Assembly (NCBI GenBank): GCA_020631735.1
Contig: CM036162.1
Span: forward strand, 95,156,401-95,220,400
From: Saccharum officinarum
Lineage: Eukaryota; Streptophyta; Magnoliopsida; Poales; Poaceae
Length of the DNA: 64,000 bases
Direction of reading: 5' to 3'
Shown: positions 11,141 through 22,423 of the stretch, piece by piece
How positions within the stretch are numbered: position 1 is the first letter of the stretch
Layout: every line of letters starts with the position of its first letter
Notes under the pieces: model-generated
Database searches by the model: none
Seen by the model: the letters and a program-made list of their open reading frames with translations, nothing else
What the model was told of the DNA's origin: nothing
Program-made: the position numbers and the translations under genes

Positions 11141-12445
11141 CCACCCATCCGACAGGAAGGTCTAGACGTCAGTTGGCAGCTGATGTTGCATTAGATGGGC
11201 ATAATTAGCTATTTCTAGTTGCTTATGGTGTTACTAAAACTAAATCAACAGAAAGCTGGACATGGTTTATACAGAATTTGAAGGTTGCTATTGGCACACC
11301 TACTGGTTTGGTTATCAGCATAGATGCAGGTAAAGGACTTGGTGTAGCCGTGGATGATGTGTATCCAGGAGTGGAACATAGAGAATGTATGAGGCATTTG
11401 TGAAAAAATTTAAAGAAGCATTACTATGGTGATTTATTTAATTATAACATGTGGTTAGCTGCCAAGGCTTGCACCATTGAGAAGTCCACATGGGCAGGAT
11501 ATAGGAGAAGTGCCCTAAAGTAATAGCATGCTTAGATGAGAATCATCCCTACTTGTGGAGTAGAAGTAAATTTTCTGATCATTCCAAGGTAGACTACATC
11601 AATAACAACCTGCAGATTTTCAAGATGCATGACAAGATAAGGCAAATGATAATAACCAAGTTTCATTTGAGAAAAAAAGATAGCTATGGTGATGAACGAC
11701 ATAGTAATCCCAGTTGTTACCAAGGCTCTTACTACTCAAAGCAAAGCTATCAAGGACTGTGAAGTTTTAAAATGTGCAGGCACTACTGAAGTAACCGCAC
11801 CTACTAAATCAGGAGCATCTTTTAGGTATGCAGTGAACTTGGTACAGAAGACAAGCAGCATGGCAAGTGAGTGGAAAGCCTTGTAGACATGCTTTAGCAT
11901 TTATTGCAAAACTTACTAGAGAGGTACAGATGGACGACTATGTTGATGAATACTTTTCTGTTGACAAGTTTAGGAAGACATATTCAGGTTTAATCCAATG
12001 ACTTCCAAACATTTCTGGCCACGTGTGAATCTAGGATACAAAATCAAGAAGCCAAAGTTGAGGAGAAAACCTAGGAGGCCAAGGAAATCTAGGATCAAGG
12101 CATCAGATGAGCCTGGTGCTAACAACAGAAGGAGGTGGCATGAATGTCATCAACTAGGCCATACAGCTAAGAAGTGCCAAGGAGGTCTAACTGCTAGAGA
12201 GAAAAAGAGGCTTTTATCTACTGAGAATGCATTTAGGGAAGGAAGCAATGAGCCGAGGACTGCACGTGCATCACAAACAAGGCGTAGGGGTACAACTAGG
12301 AGTTCACCTAATGAATCATCCAAGTATGTGCTGATCTATACTCATTCAATTTATATTATTTTGATCTCACTACTGATGCAATTTTAATGTCTTTTTGAAG
12401 TGCTACTGCAAGTTAGATGGGAGGAGAAACACCACCAACTAGGAC

Positions 12446-12478
12446 AGGAAGAGGAAGAGGAAGAGGAAGAGGAAGAGG
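12446..12478 (+). repeat. GGAAGA hexamer run coding for Gly-Arg
   Basis: About five copies of AGGAAG near the end of the MULE transposase frame, giving a Gly-Arg tail just before the stop. Confidence 0.8.
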
Positions 12479-12512
12479 TGTTCCAAGGCTCGTTGCTTTG
12501 TTGAATGCTTAA

Positions 12513-13963
12513 ACATGACCATTTGTTTGGATATGTAATGACTCATCATAGGGACATGTCATCTTGGCAATTAGTGCCATTATTTTGGTCTTAAGATGTG
12601 ATCTAGACATGTCATATTGGCATATAGTGCCGTTATTTTGGTCTTGATATGTGATCTGACATGTCATATTGGCATATAGTGCCGCTATTTTTTCTGATGT
12701 GATATGGACATGTAAACCATTCTAGATGTGATTTGGGCATGTGAACCATTTACAGTAGATGATGCTTAAATATGATCCGGACCTCTACTTTATTGCTTAC
12801 TACGTGATGCAAAATAGATGATGCTTACTAATGGATTGTATTGCCTTTTATGCCAAGGGCAAATATACATTTGTATACTCATACGTACACACTGTTAGTC
12901 ATGGTTAATAGAACAGGGGCAGTGCAAACATTCAAACTCAAAAAGTGGGGGCAAATATGCAAACTCAGAAAAAAAAAAAGAGGGGCAACCATGTAGTTAG
13001 AGGTCAAAATGGGGGGTAGAAATGCAATTGGCCCAAAAATTTAATTTATTAAAAAATAAGACGTGCGTTTATTTTGAAAGGGACAAGAGAGTACACAGTA
13101 GTAGTAGTGTGGAATGAATCAGCTAGCGTCTCGACTCGGGCCACAATTGGTAAAATATTAGTGCAAGCCTTAAGGTAGACGTAAGCATGTAAATTCTTTC
13201 AAAAAATATACTTTCATCATTTACAAAAGTTTAAAACAACGCACATACGTAGAGTGTCTATATATGTATTCCGTTATAGAAGTTGAGATTTGAACTTAAA
13301 CTAGAAAAACCATGTAAAAATAATAAAACTGGAGCGCATGTGCCCTAGAAGACAAAATTGGAGTGCATATAGGAGTAGTGCTCCCCTGGTTAAGGTTAAT
13401 TCTCGATCTGCCTGTCCCTCGTTCGGATTCGGTGGTGCCCTTGCACATACTTCCTGAGAAAAAGGGAAGGTTTCTTCTACCTTCACCAAGATCTATTGGT
13501 CTCAAGATCTATTGGGAAGGTTACTTCTATCTAGACATGTCATATTGGTCTCAAGATCTAGACATGTATATGACGAAATTGCTTTATTCGTTCAGTGGTC
13601 TTGACACATTTGGGCTTTGAGGATTGGCTAGTAGTGGCTTCAAAAAATGTAATGGCCCTTCATGGTCGTACCTCATCAGTTGAGGATGTTTCAGCTCCGT
13701 TTCCTTCGACCTAGCTTGGTGATGGCGATCAAAGAGGAAGAACAGGAGTGTTGCTGGACAAGACTTGTGGTAGCACCAATGTAATTTTTTCTTTTAAAAA
13801 AATCATGTTTCTATATGTAACTTGTACACGTTATGGTTACAAATTAAAGAATGAAATCACCCGTTCTTAAAAAAACTAGTTTATTGAATGTTATATTCAG
13901 TAAAAAAGAGAAAGAATGGTATGATAACTCTTCATAAAAAAACTAAGCTCATATAATTTCTAT
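12513..13963. other. non-coding interval after the MULE
   Basis: AT-rich, with no credible gene. It holds the tandem repeats at 12553-12706, G-rich subterminal-looking blocks at about 12913-13035 (GGGGCAAATATGCAAACTC and related) that may be the 3' terminal region of the MULE, and short internal duplications around CTAGACATGTCATATTGG near 13530. The other MULE end is lost, so no terminal inverted repeat can be tested. Confidence 0.5.
12553..12706. repeat. three tandem copies of a 49-53 bp unit
   Basis: Units at 12553-12605, 12606-12657 and 12658-12706, each starting GACATGTCATNTTGGCA and containing TAGTGCCNNTATTTT. They lie just behind the MULE stop codon, so they may belong to its 3' untranslated or subterminal region. 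Confidence 0.8.
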
Positions 13964-15080
13964 ACCATTGAAAGATCCTGACTTTGGAAAAATACCATCA
14001 AAAGATTTAGCTTTAGAGAAATAGCATTGAAAGGTTGCTCCGTTGCGATTTCTACCATTCCGTTAACTTGCCGTGAGGGTGATGCAGCACCTGGCCGTTA
14101 TCACGGTCTTCTTCGTCGGTGCTGGAGTTGCCTCTCTCGACAGCGGCTGCAGCTAGATCTCTAGCTCCCTCCCTCTTCATTTGCTGGAAACTTAGGAGAC
14201 ATGCATGGCATGGTGCACGGTGGCATGCATGTGTATGTACCACATGGACGCGCGCACGGACAGAGGGAGAGAGACGTGCATGTGAGCACGCAGCCGCATA
14301 GGTGGTCCAGGCAACCGCGGTGCGCGTGCCCGTCCAGGATTTTGCCTCGCCCCCAGCCGAGACCGCCCCAGCGCGCGCAGCGCACGCAGACTCTACCATG
14401 CCCCGGCCGGCCGCCGGCTACGGCCCCATGCCGCACCATTTCACGTGGCCTTTTTACTGTTCTTGTTAAGCTAATATTATTCTTAGCTCTTTCCATTTAC
14501 GTACGTGCTATTGTTGAATACTGATTTAATTGAGTTCTTCCTATCTTGCCGGACTTTGCTTCTTTGAGCCGGCTAGAATATGGAAGGGAGCGGTCAATCT
14601 ACTGATCAATACAACGGAGAATTCTCTGTCTATCAGTTCTCCGCTCGCCATGCCATGGCTGTGTGAGCTGTGCGACTGCCGGCAGCCGGACCGGTTCCTG
14701 TTGCCTACCCAGCAGGAAGACGAAGCACCCACCCACGTTTTTCATTGTGTCGTGCCATCCTCGTCCGCACCTGCCCCTTCCTTTCCCGTCGCGGCGCTGG
14801 GCCTTTTCGGCTGCGCCCTCCTGTTGGCCATGCCAGCAGAGGCAATACTTCGCCAGGCCCTGCCAGCACCGCTCGCGTCGCTGCCAGCTGAGGACACGCG
14901 AGGAGGTCACCGCGAGTCATGCGTTCTTTTTTCAGCAAGTCGAGCAAATTAACGGCAAGTAAACGGAATGGTAGAAATCAACCACGGAGTAACTTTTAAT
15001 GCTATTTCTCTAAAGCTGAATCTTTTGATGGTATTTTTCTAAAGTCGGGATCTTTCAGTGGTATGGATCTAATTTTCCCT
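13964..15080. mobile_element. non-autonomous MULE with long inverted ends and GC-rich interior (Pack-MULE candidate)
   Basis: About 115 bp at 13964-14080 is repeated in inverted form at about 14945-15080. Shared blocks include ATACCATCAAAAGATT, GCTTTAGAGAAATAGCAT and GATTTCTACCATTCCGTT. A 9-bp direct repeat, AATTTCTAT, flanks it (13955-13963 and 15081-15089), the length expected for Mutator. The left end lacks about 17 bp that the right end has (it starts AGGGAAAATT when read inward). The interior (about 14080-14940) is GC-rich and unlike the AT-rich surroundings. ORFs of 100-140 codons occur in several frames, none recognisable. This pattern fits capture of host DNA by a Pack-MULE, but I could not identify a parent gene. 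Confidence 0.75.
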
Positions 15081-15305
15081 AATTTCTATGATTTATGTCT
15101 ATGCTCACATGTTATTTTTATATTAACATAATACTCCTAGTAGTATTTTTAGTAAATTCAAAGGACCAATAACAGTACACACTAGGAGTACATAACATGA
15201 CCTAGCACTAGCAGTAAGAAAATGGCAAGATATAGGAGTACGTATACACAGAGAAGTTCGCAGAGGTTGAGACAGAGACCGCGGCGTGCGATCTTTGTGA
15301 TCTGT

Positions 15306-15793
15306 TAAGACCGGACGAAAAACTCAAAGTTCGTTAGCTCGCTCGACTCGTGGCTAGCTCGGCTCGGCTCGGCTCGGCTCGTTATCATAACAAGCTGAGC
15401 CGAGCCAAGATTTTAGCTCGTTAGCTATAATGAGTCAACTCGAGCTAGCTCATGAGCGGCTCGCTATCCAAACGAGCCATAGTTTTAGGGAAAAAGTCAT
15501 CAAAACTTATATTATGTTTGTATTAATTCATGTCTTGCACTCTGCAAATGGTTAATATGTTAGCTCATACGAATATTTTATTCAATTTAAGGCTATTGGA
15601 TATATTATTTTTATATTATTATTATTTTCAAGCTTTTAATAAATACAAATATTAAATTTTGTATATTTTTTATAACTGGCTCGCGAGCCTAACGAGCCAC
15701 GAGCCGAGCCGAGCTGGCTTTCTGGCTCGTTAAGATAACGAGCCGAGCCGAGCCGAGCCGAGCCGAGCCGAACCCGCTCGTTATCCAGCCTTA
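15306..15793. mobile_element. hAT-like non-autonomous element with CGAGC/GCTCG arrays
   Basis: The ends are imperfect inverted repeats (TAAGACCGGACGA on the left; TAAGGCTGGATAACGA read inward from the right). Behind them are pentamer arrays GGCTC (15358-15382) and GCCGA (about 15733-15772), and a very AT-rich centre. The flanks share only ATCTG, so the 8-bp duplication of hAT elements is not clear. Superfamily assignment is from memory of grass repeats with this end type. Confidence 0.6.
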
Positions 15794-15932
15794 TCTGCAG
15801 CATGGCAGCAACAGCAACTGTTTGCCACTGCTCGTCTTCTCGTCAGTCGCCACTGCGCTTTTGCCCTGGCTGTGAACCTGTCAGTCCTGGCTGAGATCTT
15901 GGAACCCGCACAGGGCCAGTCCTCACTGTAGC

Positions 15933-16100
15933 CAGTGGCGGAGCTAGAGGAGGGTGGTGCTAAGCCCGTGGGAGCATACGATTTCATTGCAGGGGTATAT
16001 ATACGGTGAAAATTTGATCACTGTTTTTTTTATATTTTATGGGTGCAGCCGCACCCATTGCCAACTATATACAGCCGCCCTTGTTGTAGCCCGCCCTAGC
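15933..16100. repeat. fragment of a repeat starting CAGTGGCGGAGC
   Basis: CAGTGGCGGAGCTAGAGG is a common end of a grass DNA transposon family. The matching opposite end is not found, so this is treated as a fragment. It is followed by T-rich sequence and a GGGTGCAGCCGCACCC inverted repeat. Confidence 0.35.
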
Positions 16101-16167
16101 CCGTATCAGGTCCTCCGTTTTCGACTCCGGGCCAGCCAAACCAAACGAGTCTGGTAGCAGCGTGACC

Positions 16168-16397
16168 GGCGTTGTTTAGATGAAGTCAAATTTTTTCACT
16201 CTCTCTCCGTCATATCAACTTTTACACGCATGAAACATTAAATATAAATAAAAAAATAACTAATTGTACAGTTTAGTTATAAATCACAAGACGAATCTTT
16301 TGAGCCTAGTTAGTCTATAATAGAATACTAATTGTCAAATACAAACGAAAGTGCTACAATTAGAAAAATTCTAACCTTTCACCGGTTAAACAAGGCC
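16168..16397 (-). mobile_element. MITE of the GGCCTTGTTTAG family, inverted copy
   Basis: Ends GGCGTTGTTTAG and GGTTAAACAAGGCC. The interior contains GACGAATCTTTTGAGCCTAG, a signature of an abundant panicoid MITE family. It is the reverse orientation of the copy that follows directly. Confidence 0.75.
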
Positions 16398-16633
16398 GGC
16401 CATGTTTAGTTTCTATTTTTTTTGGAAAAGCACTGTAGCACTTTTCATTTGTATTTGACAAACTTTGTCCAATCATGGATTAACTAGGCTCAAAAGATTC
16501 GTCTCGACATTTACAGACAAATTGTGCAATTAGTTATTTTTCTTACCTACATTTAATGCTTCATATATGTGCCAGCATATGCGATGTGACGGAGAATCTT
16601 GAAAACATTTTGCATTTTGGAGTGAACTAAACC
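16398..16633 (+). mobile_element. MITE of the same family, direct copy
   Basis: Starts GGCCATGTTTAG, contains CTAGGCTCAAAAGATTCGTC and GATGTGACGGAGAATCTTG, and ends GAACTAAACC. Element T2 inserted at its very end, right after GAGTT (16634-16638). Confidence 0.75.
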
Positions 16634-16638
16634 GAGTT

Positions 16639-17745
16639 TATCGGGTACCTAAATTAGGGTACCCAAAACCAACGATTAAGAGGAGCAAACCCTCGAGAAA
16701 TCCGCGCCCTGGGAACTCCTTAAAAATCGAATCAAAACTCCATCTACACGGATACGCCGATCCAAGCCGTATACGTGTGAAGACGGGGCACCCTCGACCG
16801 TGTTTCGACTCGCATGAGGCCCGCTCGGCGGGAATCCTCGACCCCATAAAACTTCCGACTCGTACGACCCGAGGTCGAGTCGGTCGACCCCTCCTCATCC
16901 ACCTACTTACTGTTACTGACAAAAGCATTCAATGCAACCACTTCCAGTAACGTGGCTACAGCACCACCAGCGTGGGAGCAGCATCCATGTCTAATCCTAC
17001 TTTTTACTACCCATCTCGGGATTGGCGGTGAAAAAGCTACCACTATTCACACCACGTCAAACATTGTTCTACCATCAACGCTCCCTCGACTCACAATACG
17101 ACAACCACAGCGCCCGGGTTCCCTGTGGCTCAGCATTATCCGTTCCTCGTCGACCCCCTCAACTATGTCCTGACCCGGCCTCGAGCGCCGTCGATCAACA
17201 GAGGAATGACGCCCGCACATCGACTACAGGGGATCGCACGCTCGACACAGGACCCAGGGCCTTTCACCGTCCCGTCGTCAGCGTTACCACGACACCCCGG
17301 GGATGGCCGGCCATTACCAGGGCACGTCGCTACAGCGATCTCTACAGCACCCGCCGAACCTTCACCTCTAAGGCACCGTCTTAGAGTTTTAGGGACCCCT
17401 CGGCCTCCTCTTGACTCTATAAAAGAGAGGGCAAATAGTTCTCCAAAGGAGGACAACAAGAGAGACATTTTTCTCCACTTTAGCGATCAACATCTCAAGC
17501 AACACTCCATTTTACTCTTCTCTTGAGACTTGGGACTCGTTCCCTCTCTCACAGCTTGAAACCCCTACGCAAGTAATTAGGTGTAAGGAAATACAATACT
17601 CTCTCCCCCCGCTGGACGTAGGGCCTTCTTTGCCCGAACCAGGATAAACCCCCGTGTATTCTCTTTGCATCACCATCCGGATTAGGAAGCACGTAGCACA
17701 AATTCACTCGTTAGTCTAGGGCCCTCCCGGGTCCGAACACCGACA
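16639..17745 (+). repeat. 5' LTR of T2
   Basis: 1107 bp from TATCGGGTACC (the canonical TG start is changed to TA) to CACCGACA. Homologous to 30573-31674. A 4-bp duplication (TTAC) near 16910 separates the two LTRs. Confidence 0.93.
17416..17427 (+). promoter_or_regulatory. TATA box of T2 5' LTR
   Basis: TCTATAAAAGAG, conserved in the 3' LTR at about 31345-31356. Confidence 0.7.
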
Positions 17746-17747
17746 GT

Positions 17748-17765
17748 TGGCGCGCCAGGTAGGGG
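17748..17765 (+). other. primer-binding site of T2
   Basis: TGGCGCGCCAGGTAGGGG, starting two bases after the LTR end. It is the priming-site form usual in this group of grass Tat elements. Confidence 0.8.
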
Positions 17766-17804
17766 GCGTTGCGTGTCAATGTCGCTTTCCTGCCATTCTT
17801 CCGG

Positions 17805-20330
17805 ATGGCTGACCCTGAACGTCCACTTTCATTGGCCACGGTGATTTGGTTCGGGAGCTTGGAGTTCATGTCCCTTGGCTATGGCTACGACATGGTCCTC
17901 CTCTTGCCCAGACACCCAACCGACTATGACTACGAGCTCTCCTAGCCTGGGGGAGCGCTACGCCAGTACCACCAATCTCGCTAGGTTCATACAGCAGACG
18001 ACGGCGTGCCCAGCGTAGCCACCATCATCACCTCGTGGATTGTGACAGTATGCCCCGTTTCGGCGCCCCTCAGCCAGACGCCCACACAGAGTCTCTCGAT
18101 AAGGACCTGCGTAGGATGAGCTTGGTTGCGGGTAAGATGTCGGCGGGACATCCCATCATTCCACCGTCCGGCATGGCGCCTCCAGCCGGATCAAGACTAG
18201 TTTCCCCGACGACAGGGACAATGCCACCGTGTACATTCCCGTATGGGCTGAACACGGCTGCCCAGTGGTATGTTTCCTCCGTAAGCACCAACATGGGCGC
18301 TTACGAGGAGCTCCCTAGGCACCATCTGCGTTTTGCCCTTGGCCTCGTGGCATCCCCACCAGCTTCTGAGTACCAGGACTCTACGGAGACCCCTGGTATG
18401 GATCACCGTGTGATCACTTCCCGTCACTATGACCCCAGAAATCGATGACCTCATATGCATCCATCGTACTACTACTTTGGCGCCCCCGACTCCAACTCTA
18501 CCGATGACAGCTACGATCCGACTCGTGAATGCTTCCATATTGATGGGGCTATCGCGTCGAATTCAGAAGGAGAGGCAGCTGTTGGAGGGAGGGAATGCCA
18601 CACCACCTCACGTTGTGCTCTCTGGTGCACGGGACGAAGCCCAACTTCTTGGAGCAGAACAAGGAGTGCAACTTGAGTAGATTCAAGAATTACAGGCCAA
18701 GCTCGATGAGGAACGAGAAAACCTGCGCCTACTTCAGCAGACCCTCGAGCAGGAGCACGCAGCGTGCGTACGTGGTGGAGGAGCTCGAGAGAGAGCTCGC
18801 GACGTCAATCATCGCATCATCGAGGACCGGGTGAGCGAACCCCCAGTCTTCAACCGAGCCAGCCAGAACGTTGTCGCTGCCGCCATGCTTCTCCGCAATA
18901 TGCCTAAACCATCTACCCCCGAGGCCCGTCGAGCCCACCATGAGATTCGAGGTCTCCTCGAGGCTACAACCATGCAGCAAGCCGAGAGTTCTGCCTTGAG
19001 GCGCCGCGGGCTTGCCTCGGAGCAGCCTACAGAGCCCACCTGATAGAAGAAAGAGGCCTCGGTTCATCCCAAGTCCGCACCGCAAGGGGACAAGACAACC
19101 TCTATCCGTGAACACGTCATCGACAACCGTGAGCCCCGAGACACCTGTGATGACATCAATGAACGCCGCAAGCATAGAAGCGGTGACGATGTGTCTCGAG
19201 GCTACCATGAGCACAGGGGCGGGCGTTATGAATTATGATAGCGCAGAGGATCGCAGCCCATCCCTCGAGCCACCGGGCCCTCGAGTCTTCAGTAAGACAA
19301 TTCTTAGGACACAACTTCTGATCCGGTTTCGCCCCCCAACGACTCTCACCAAGTATAACGGTGAGACCAAACCCGAACTTTGGCTCGCTGATTTCCGCTT
19401 GGCTTGTCAGTTGGGCGGGGCCACTGATGATCGAGTCATCATCCGATAGCTTCCCCAGTTCCTATCAGACACCGCTCGAGCGTGGCCCGAGGACCTCCCA
19501 CCTAGACAGATCCATAACTGGAACGACTTGGTGAGGGTGTTCGAAGGTAACTTCAAGGGGACCTACATGCGCCCCGGTAACTCTTGGGACCTCAGGAGCT
19601 GTAAACAGAAATAGGGTGAGTCCCTCCGTGACTACATCTGGTGTTTCTCCAAACAACGCACTGAGCTTCCCAACATCACCGACTCTGACGTTATCATGGC
19701 TTTTCTCTCTAGAACTACCTGCAAGGAGCTGGTCCGAGAGTTGGGCCACAACACCCCCACCACTGCCAACGAACTGATGGACATTGTCACCAACTACGCC
19801 GCCGGTGAGGAGGCGGTTGGTGCCATCTTTGGTGATGACCAGGATAAGGGGAAGCGCAAGGACGAGAAACCCGAGGGCTCCAACCGGGGCGCCAAAAGGA
19901 ACAACAGGAAGAAGAAGAAGAACCTGTAGGGCAAGCACGAAGTCGCAGCAGATGACCTTGTCGCTACTGCTGACCGCAAGAAGCCTCGAGGCCCCCCTGG
20001 TGGGGGCATTTTTGACAAAATGCTAAAGGAACCGTGTCCCTACCACAAGGGGCCCACAAACCACAACCTCGAGGACTGCCATATGCTCCGGAAATATTTT
20101 GAAAGCCTAGGCAACAAGAAAGACGACAAGAAGGAGGATCCCAAGGAGAAGGATGATGACAAGGACAAGGGGTTTCTCGAGATCCATGACTGCTTTATGA
20201 TATACAGGGGACCCTCGACGTGTCTCTCCACGCGCCAGCGCAAGCGGGAGCGTCGAGAGATCTTCTTCGTACATCTCGCGACTCCTCTCTTCCTCGACTG
20301 GTCCGAAACGGTCATCACGTAAGACCGCGA
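17805..20330 (+). pseudogene. T2 gag
   Basis: The likely start is ATG 17805 (M-A-D-P-E-R), but an early stop follows at about 17941. The conserved Retrotrans_gag core runs from about 19300 to 19800, with A-R-A-W-P, F-K-G-T-Y-M-R-P and S-L-R-D-Y-I blocks. It is followed by a Lys-rich basic stretch and a Cys/His block C-P-Y-H-K-G-P-T-N-H-N-L-E-D-C at about 20035-20079. In-frame TAG codons occur at about 19447, 19612 and 19927, and a TAA at 20321. The frame is otherwise largely kept from 19300, so nonsense changes outnumber indels. Confidence 0.8.
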
Positions 20331-20337
20331 TGATCAT

Positions 20338-20985
20338 CTAAACTACGTCCCCAATCCTAGGGTGTACCCGCTCGTCGTTGATCCCATCATCGCCAATACG
20401 CGCCTCACTAAGGTGCTCATAGACGGAGGCAGCAACCTTAACATTATCTATATCCAGACCCTCGACCTCATGGGAATCAATAGGACGCAGCTCCAACCCA
20501 GCGTCGGGGGCTTCCATGGAGTTGTGCCAGAGAGACGAGCAGAGCCCATCAGGCGGATCGACCTGCCCATCTGCTTCGGCACCCCCTATAACTTCAGGAA
20601 GGAGACCCTCACTTTCTAGGTGGTTGGGTTCCACGGGACCTACCACGCCATCCTTAGGCGTCCCTGCTACGCCAAATTCATGAAGGTTCCCAACTACACC
20701 TACCTCAAGCTCAAGATGCCGGGTCCCAAGGGTGTCATCACCGTCAGGCCCTCCTATGAGCACGCCTACGAGTGCGATGTGGAGTGCATCGAGCATGGAG
20801 AAGTTGTCTTAGAGTCAGCAACCTTGGCTGCAGACCTCGACGGTTTGGCCAAGGAGACCTCGACCCTAAACGCCATGCCGGCAACTTTGAGCCCGTGGAA
20901 GATGTCAAGCTCGTACCCCTCGACCCCACCAGCACGGATGGAAAGGCGTTGAAAGTCAGTGCCACCCTCGATCCCAAATAGGAAG
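20338..20985 (+). pseudogene. T2 protease region
   Basis: The active-site loop V-L-I-D-G-G-S-N-L-N-I-I is at about 20415-20450. The frame is broken by TAG at 20617-20619 and continues as V-V-G-F-H-G-T-Y-H-A-I-L-R-R-P, a conserved block between protease and RT in this group (usually G-R-P, here R-R-P). Confidence 0.8.
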
Positions 20986-20987
20986 CA

Positions 20988-22423
20988 GTGCTAGTTGACT
21001 TTCTCCGTGCGAATGCCAACATATTCGCGTGGAGTCCCTCGGATATGCCGGGCATACCCAGGGAAGTCGCCGAGCACACCTTGGAGATCCGGGCTGGCTC
21101 CAAACCGGTGAAGCAACGCTTGCGCAGCTTTGACGAGGAGAAATGCAAGGTCATCAGTGAGGAGATTCACAAGCTTTTGGAGGCCGGATTCATCAAGGAG
21201 GTTCACCATCTCGAGTGGCTAGCTAATCCTATACTAGTTAAGAAAAAGAGTGGGAAATGGAGGATGTGTGTAGACTATACTAGTTTAAATAAATCATGTC
21301 CAAAAGTTCCCTTTCCTTTGCCATGCATTGACCAAATCATCAATTCTACTGCGGGATGTGAAACTCTATCGTTTCTAGATGCATATTTCGGTTACCACCA
21401 GATTAAAATGAAGGAGTCCGAACAGCTCATGACTTCATTCATCACCCTGTTTGGCATGTATTGCTATGTTACTATACCCTTTGGTCTCTAGAATGCAGGG
21501 GCTACGTACCAGCGATGCATGCAACACGTTTTCAGAAAACACATCTAGCCAACTGTCGAGGCCTATGTTGATGACATTGTGGTCAAATCCAAGAGGGTCA
21601 ACAACCTGGTTGATGACCTCGACATTGCGTTTAAGTGCCTCAAGGAGAAAAACATCAAGCTCAATCCTGAGAAATGTGTCTTTGGTGTTCCTCGAGACAT
21701 GCTCTTAGGGTTCATCATTTCTGAGCGTGGCATCGAGGCCAACCCAGAAAAAATATCTGCGATCACCAAAATGAGCCCCATCTAAGATCTGAAGGGCATA
21801 CAGAAGGTCACGGGTTGCCTTGCGGACCTCAGTCGCTTCATCTCACGCCTCGACAAGAAAGCGCTCCCTCTATATCGTCTCCTAAAGAAATCCAAACACT
21901 TCTCATGGACCCTCGGGGCTAAAGAAGCTCTTTCCAAACTCAAGGCAATCAAATTCCAAGTGCTGGCAGATTTTCTGGCGGAGTGGACCGATATCCAACT
22001 GCCTCCCACTCAGATTCAGGCTGAGCTATGGACCATGTACTTCGACAGGTCATTGTTGAAAACAGGAGCAGATGTGGGCTTTCTCTTCATCTCGCCCCTC
22101 AGAGTTCACATGCGCTACATGATCTGACTCCACTTCGCTGCCTCCAACAATGTAGGTGAGTACGAGGCCCTTGTTAATGGCTTGCGCATCGCCATCGAGC
22201 TCAGGGTTCGACACCTTGACATTCGTGGTGATTCCCAGCTCATGATCAACCAGGTCATGAAGGACTCAAGCTGCCATGATCCTAAGATCGAAGCCTACTA
22301 CAAGGACAAATTCAACGGCCTTGAGCTCAACCACATCGCGCGCAGATACAATGAGGCTACCGATGAACTCGTAAAAATCACGTCTAGTCAAACCATGGTT
22401 CCACCTGACGTTTTCTCGAGGGA
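20988..22423 (+). pseudogene. T2 reverse transcriptase and second RNase H; first RNase H deleted
   Basis: RT fingers and palm lie at 20988-21785, with W-R-M-C-V-D-Y and the catalytic Y-V-D-D at about 21567-21578. TAG codons occur at 21489 (a Lys in relatives, F-G-L-K-N-A-G), 21546 and 21783. After S-K-L-K at about 21945 the sequence jumps to F-Q-V-L-A-D-F, which normally sits just before the second RNase H, so roughly 150 residues (RT connection and first RNase H) are missing. The second RNase H follows (about 22030-22400); its first motif reads F-D-R-S rather than F-D-G-S. Confidence 0.85.

Larger units (their letters stand above)
9893..12512 (+). pseudogene. Mutator-like (MULE) transposase pseudogene, split by a solo LTR
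   Basis: Two coding parts, 9897-9923 and 11141-12512, join in frame when the solo LTR and one CCACC copy are left out. The sequence across the joint reads I-S-I-D-A-T-H and carries the first catalytic Asp of the MULE DDE domain. Downstream come V-A-Y-G-V-T-K, F-I-Q-N-L-K, I-D-A-G-K-G-L with the second Asp, and E-H-R-E-C-M-R-H-L, which is typical of MULE transposases. Later parts include the SWIM-type C-x-H region (near 11888) and a degenerate zinc knuckle C-H-Q-L-G-H-T-A-K-K-C (about 12145-12178). The C-terminus is a Gly-Arg repeat ending at TAA 12510-12512. Several stops (for example TAG at 11204) and frameshifts make it dead. A short intron near 12324-12414 is likely. The 5' part is missing because of the Athila-like insertion at 9892. 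Confidence 0.85.

Noticed and set aside
11998..12387. Basic zinc-knuckle ORF as an independent gene
   Set aside because: It is the C-terminal part of the MULE transposase pseudogene, followed by a probable intron and the Gly-Arg tail.
14052..14962. Overlapping ORFs on both strands as host genes
   Set aside because: They lie between MULE inverted ends, in GC-rich DNA where open frames arise easily, with no recognisable domain and no single preferred frame.
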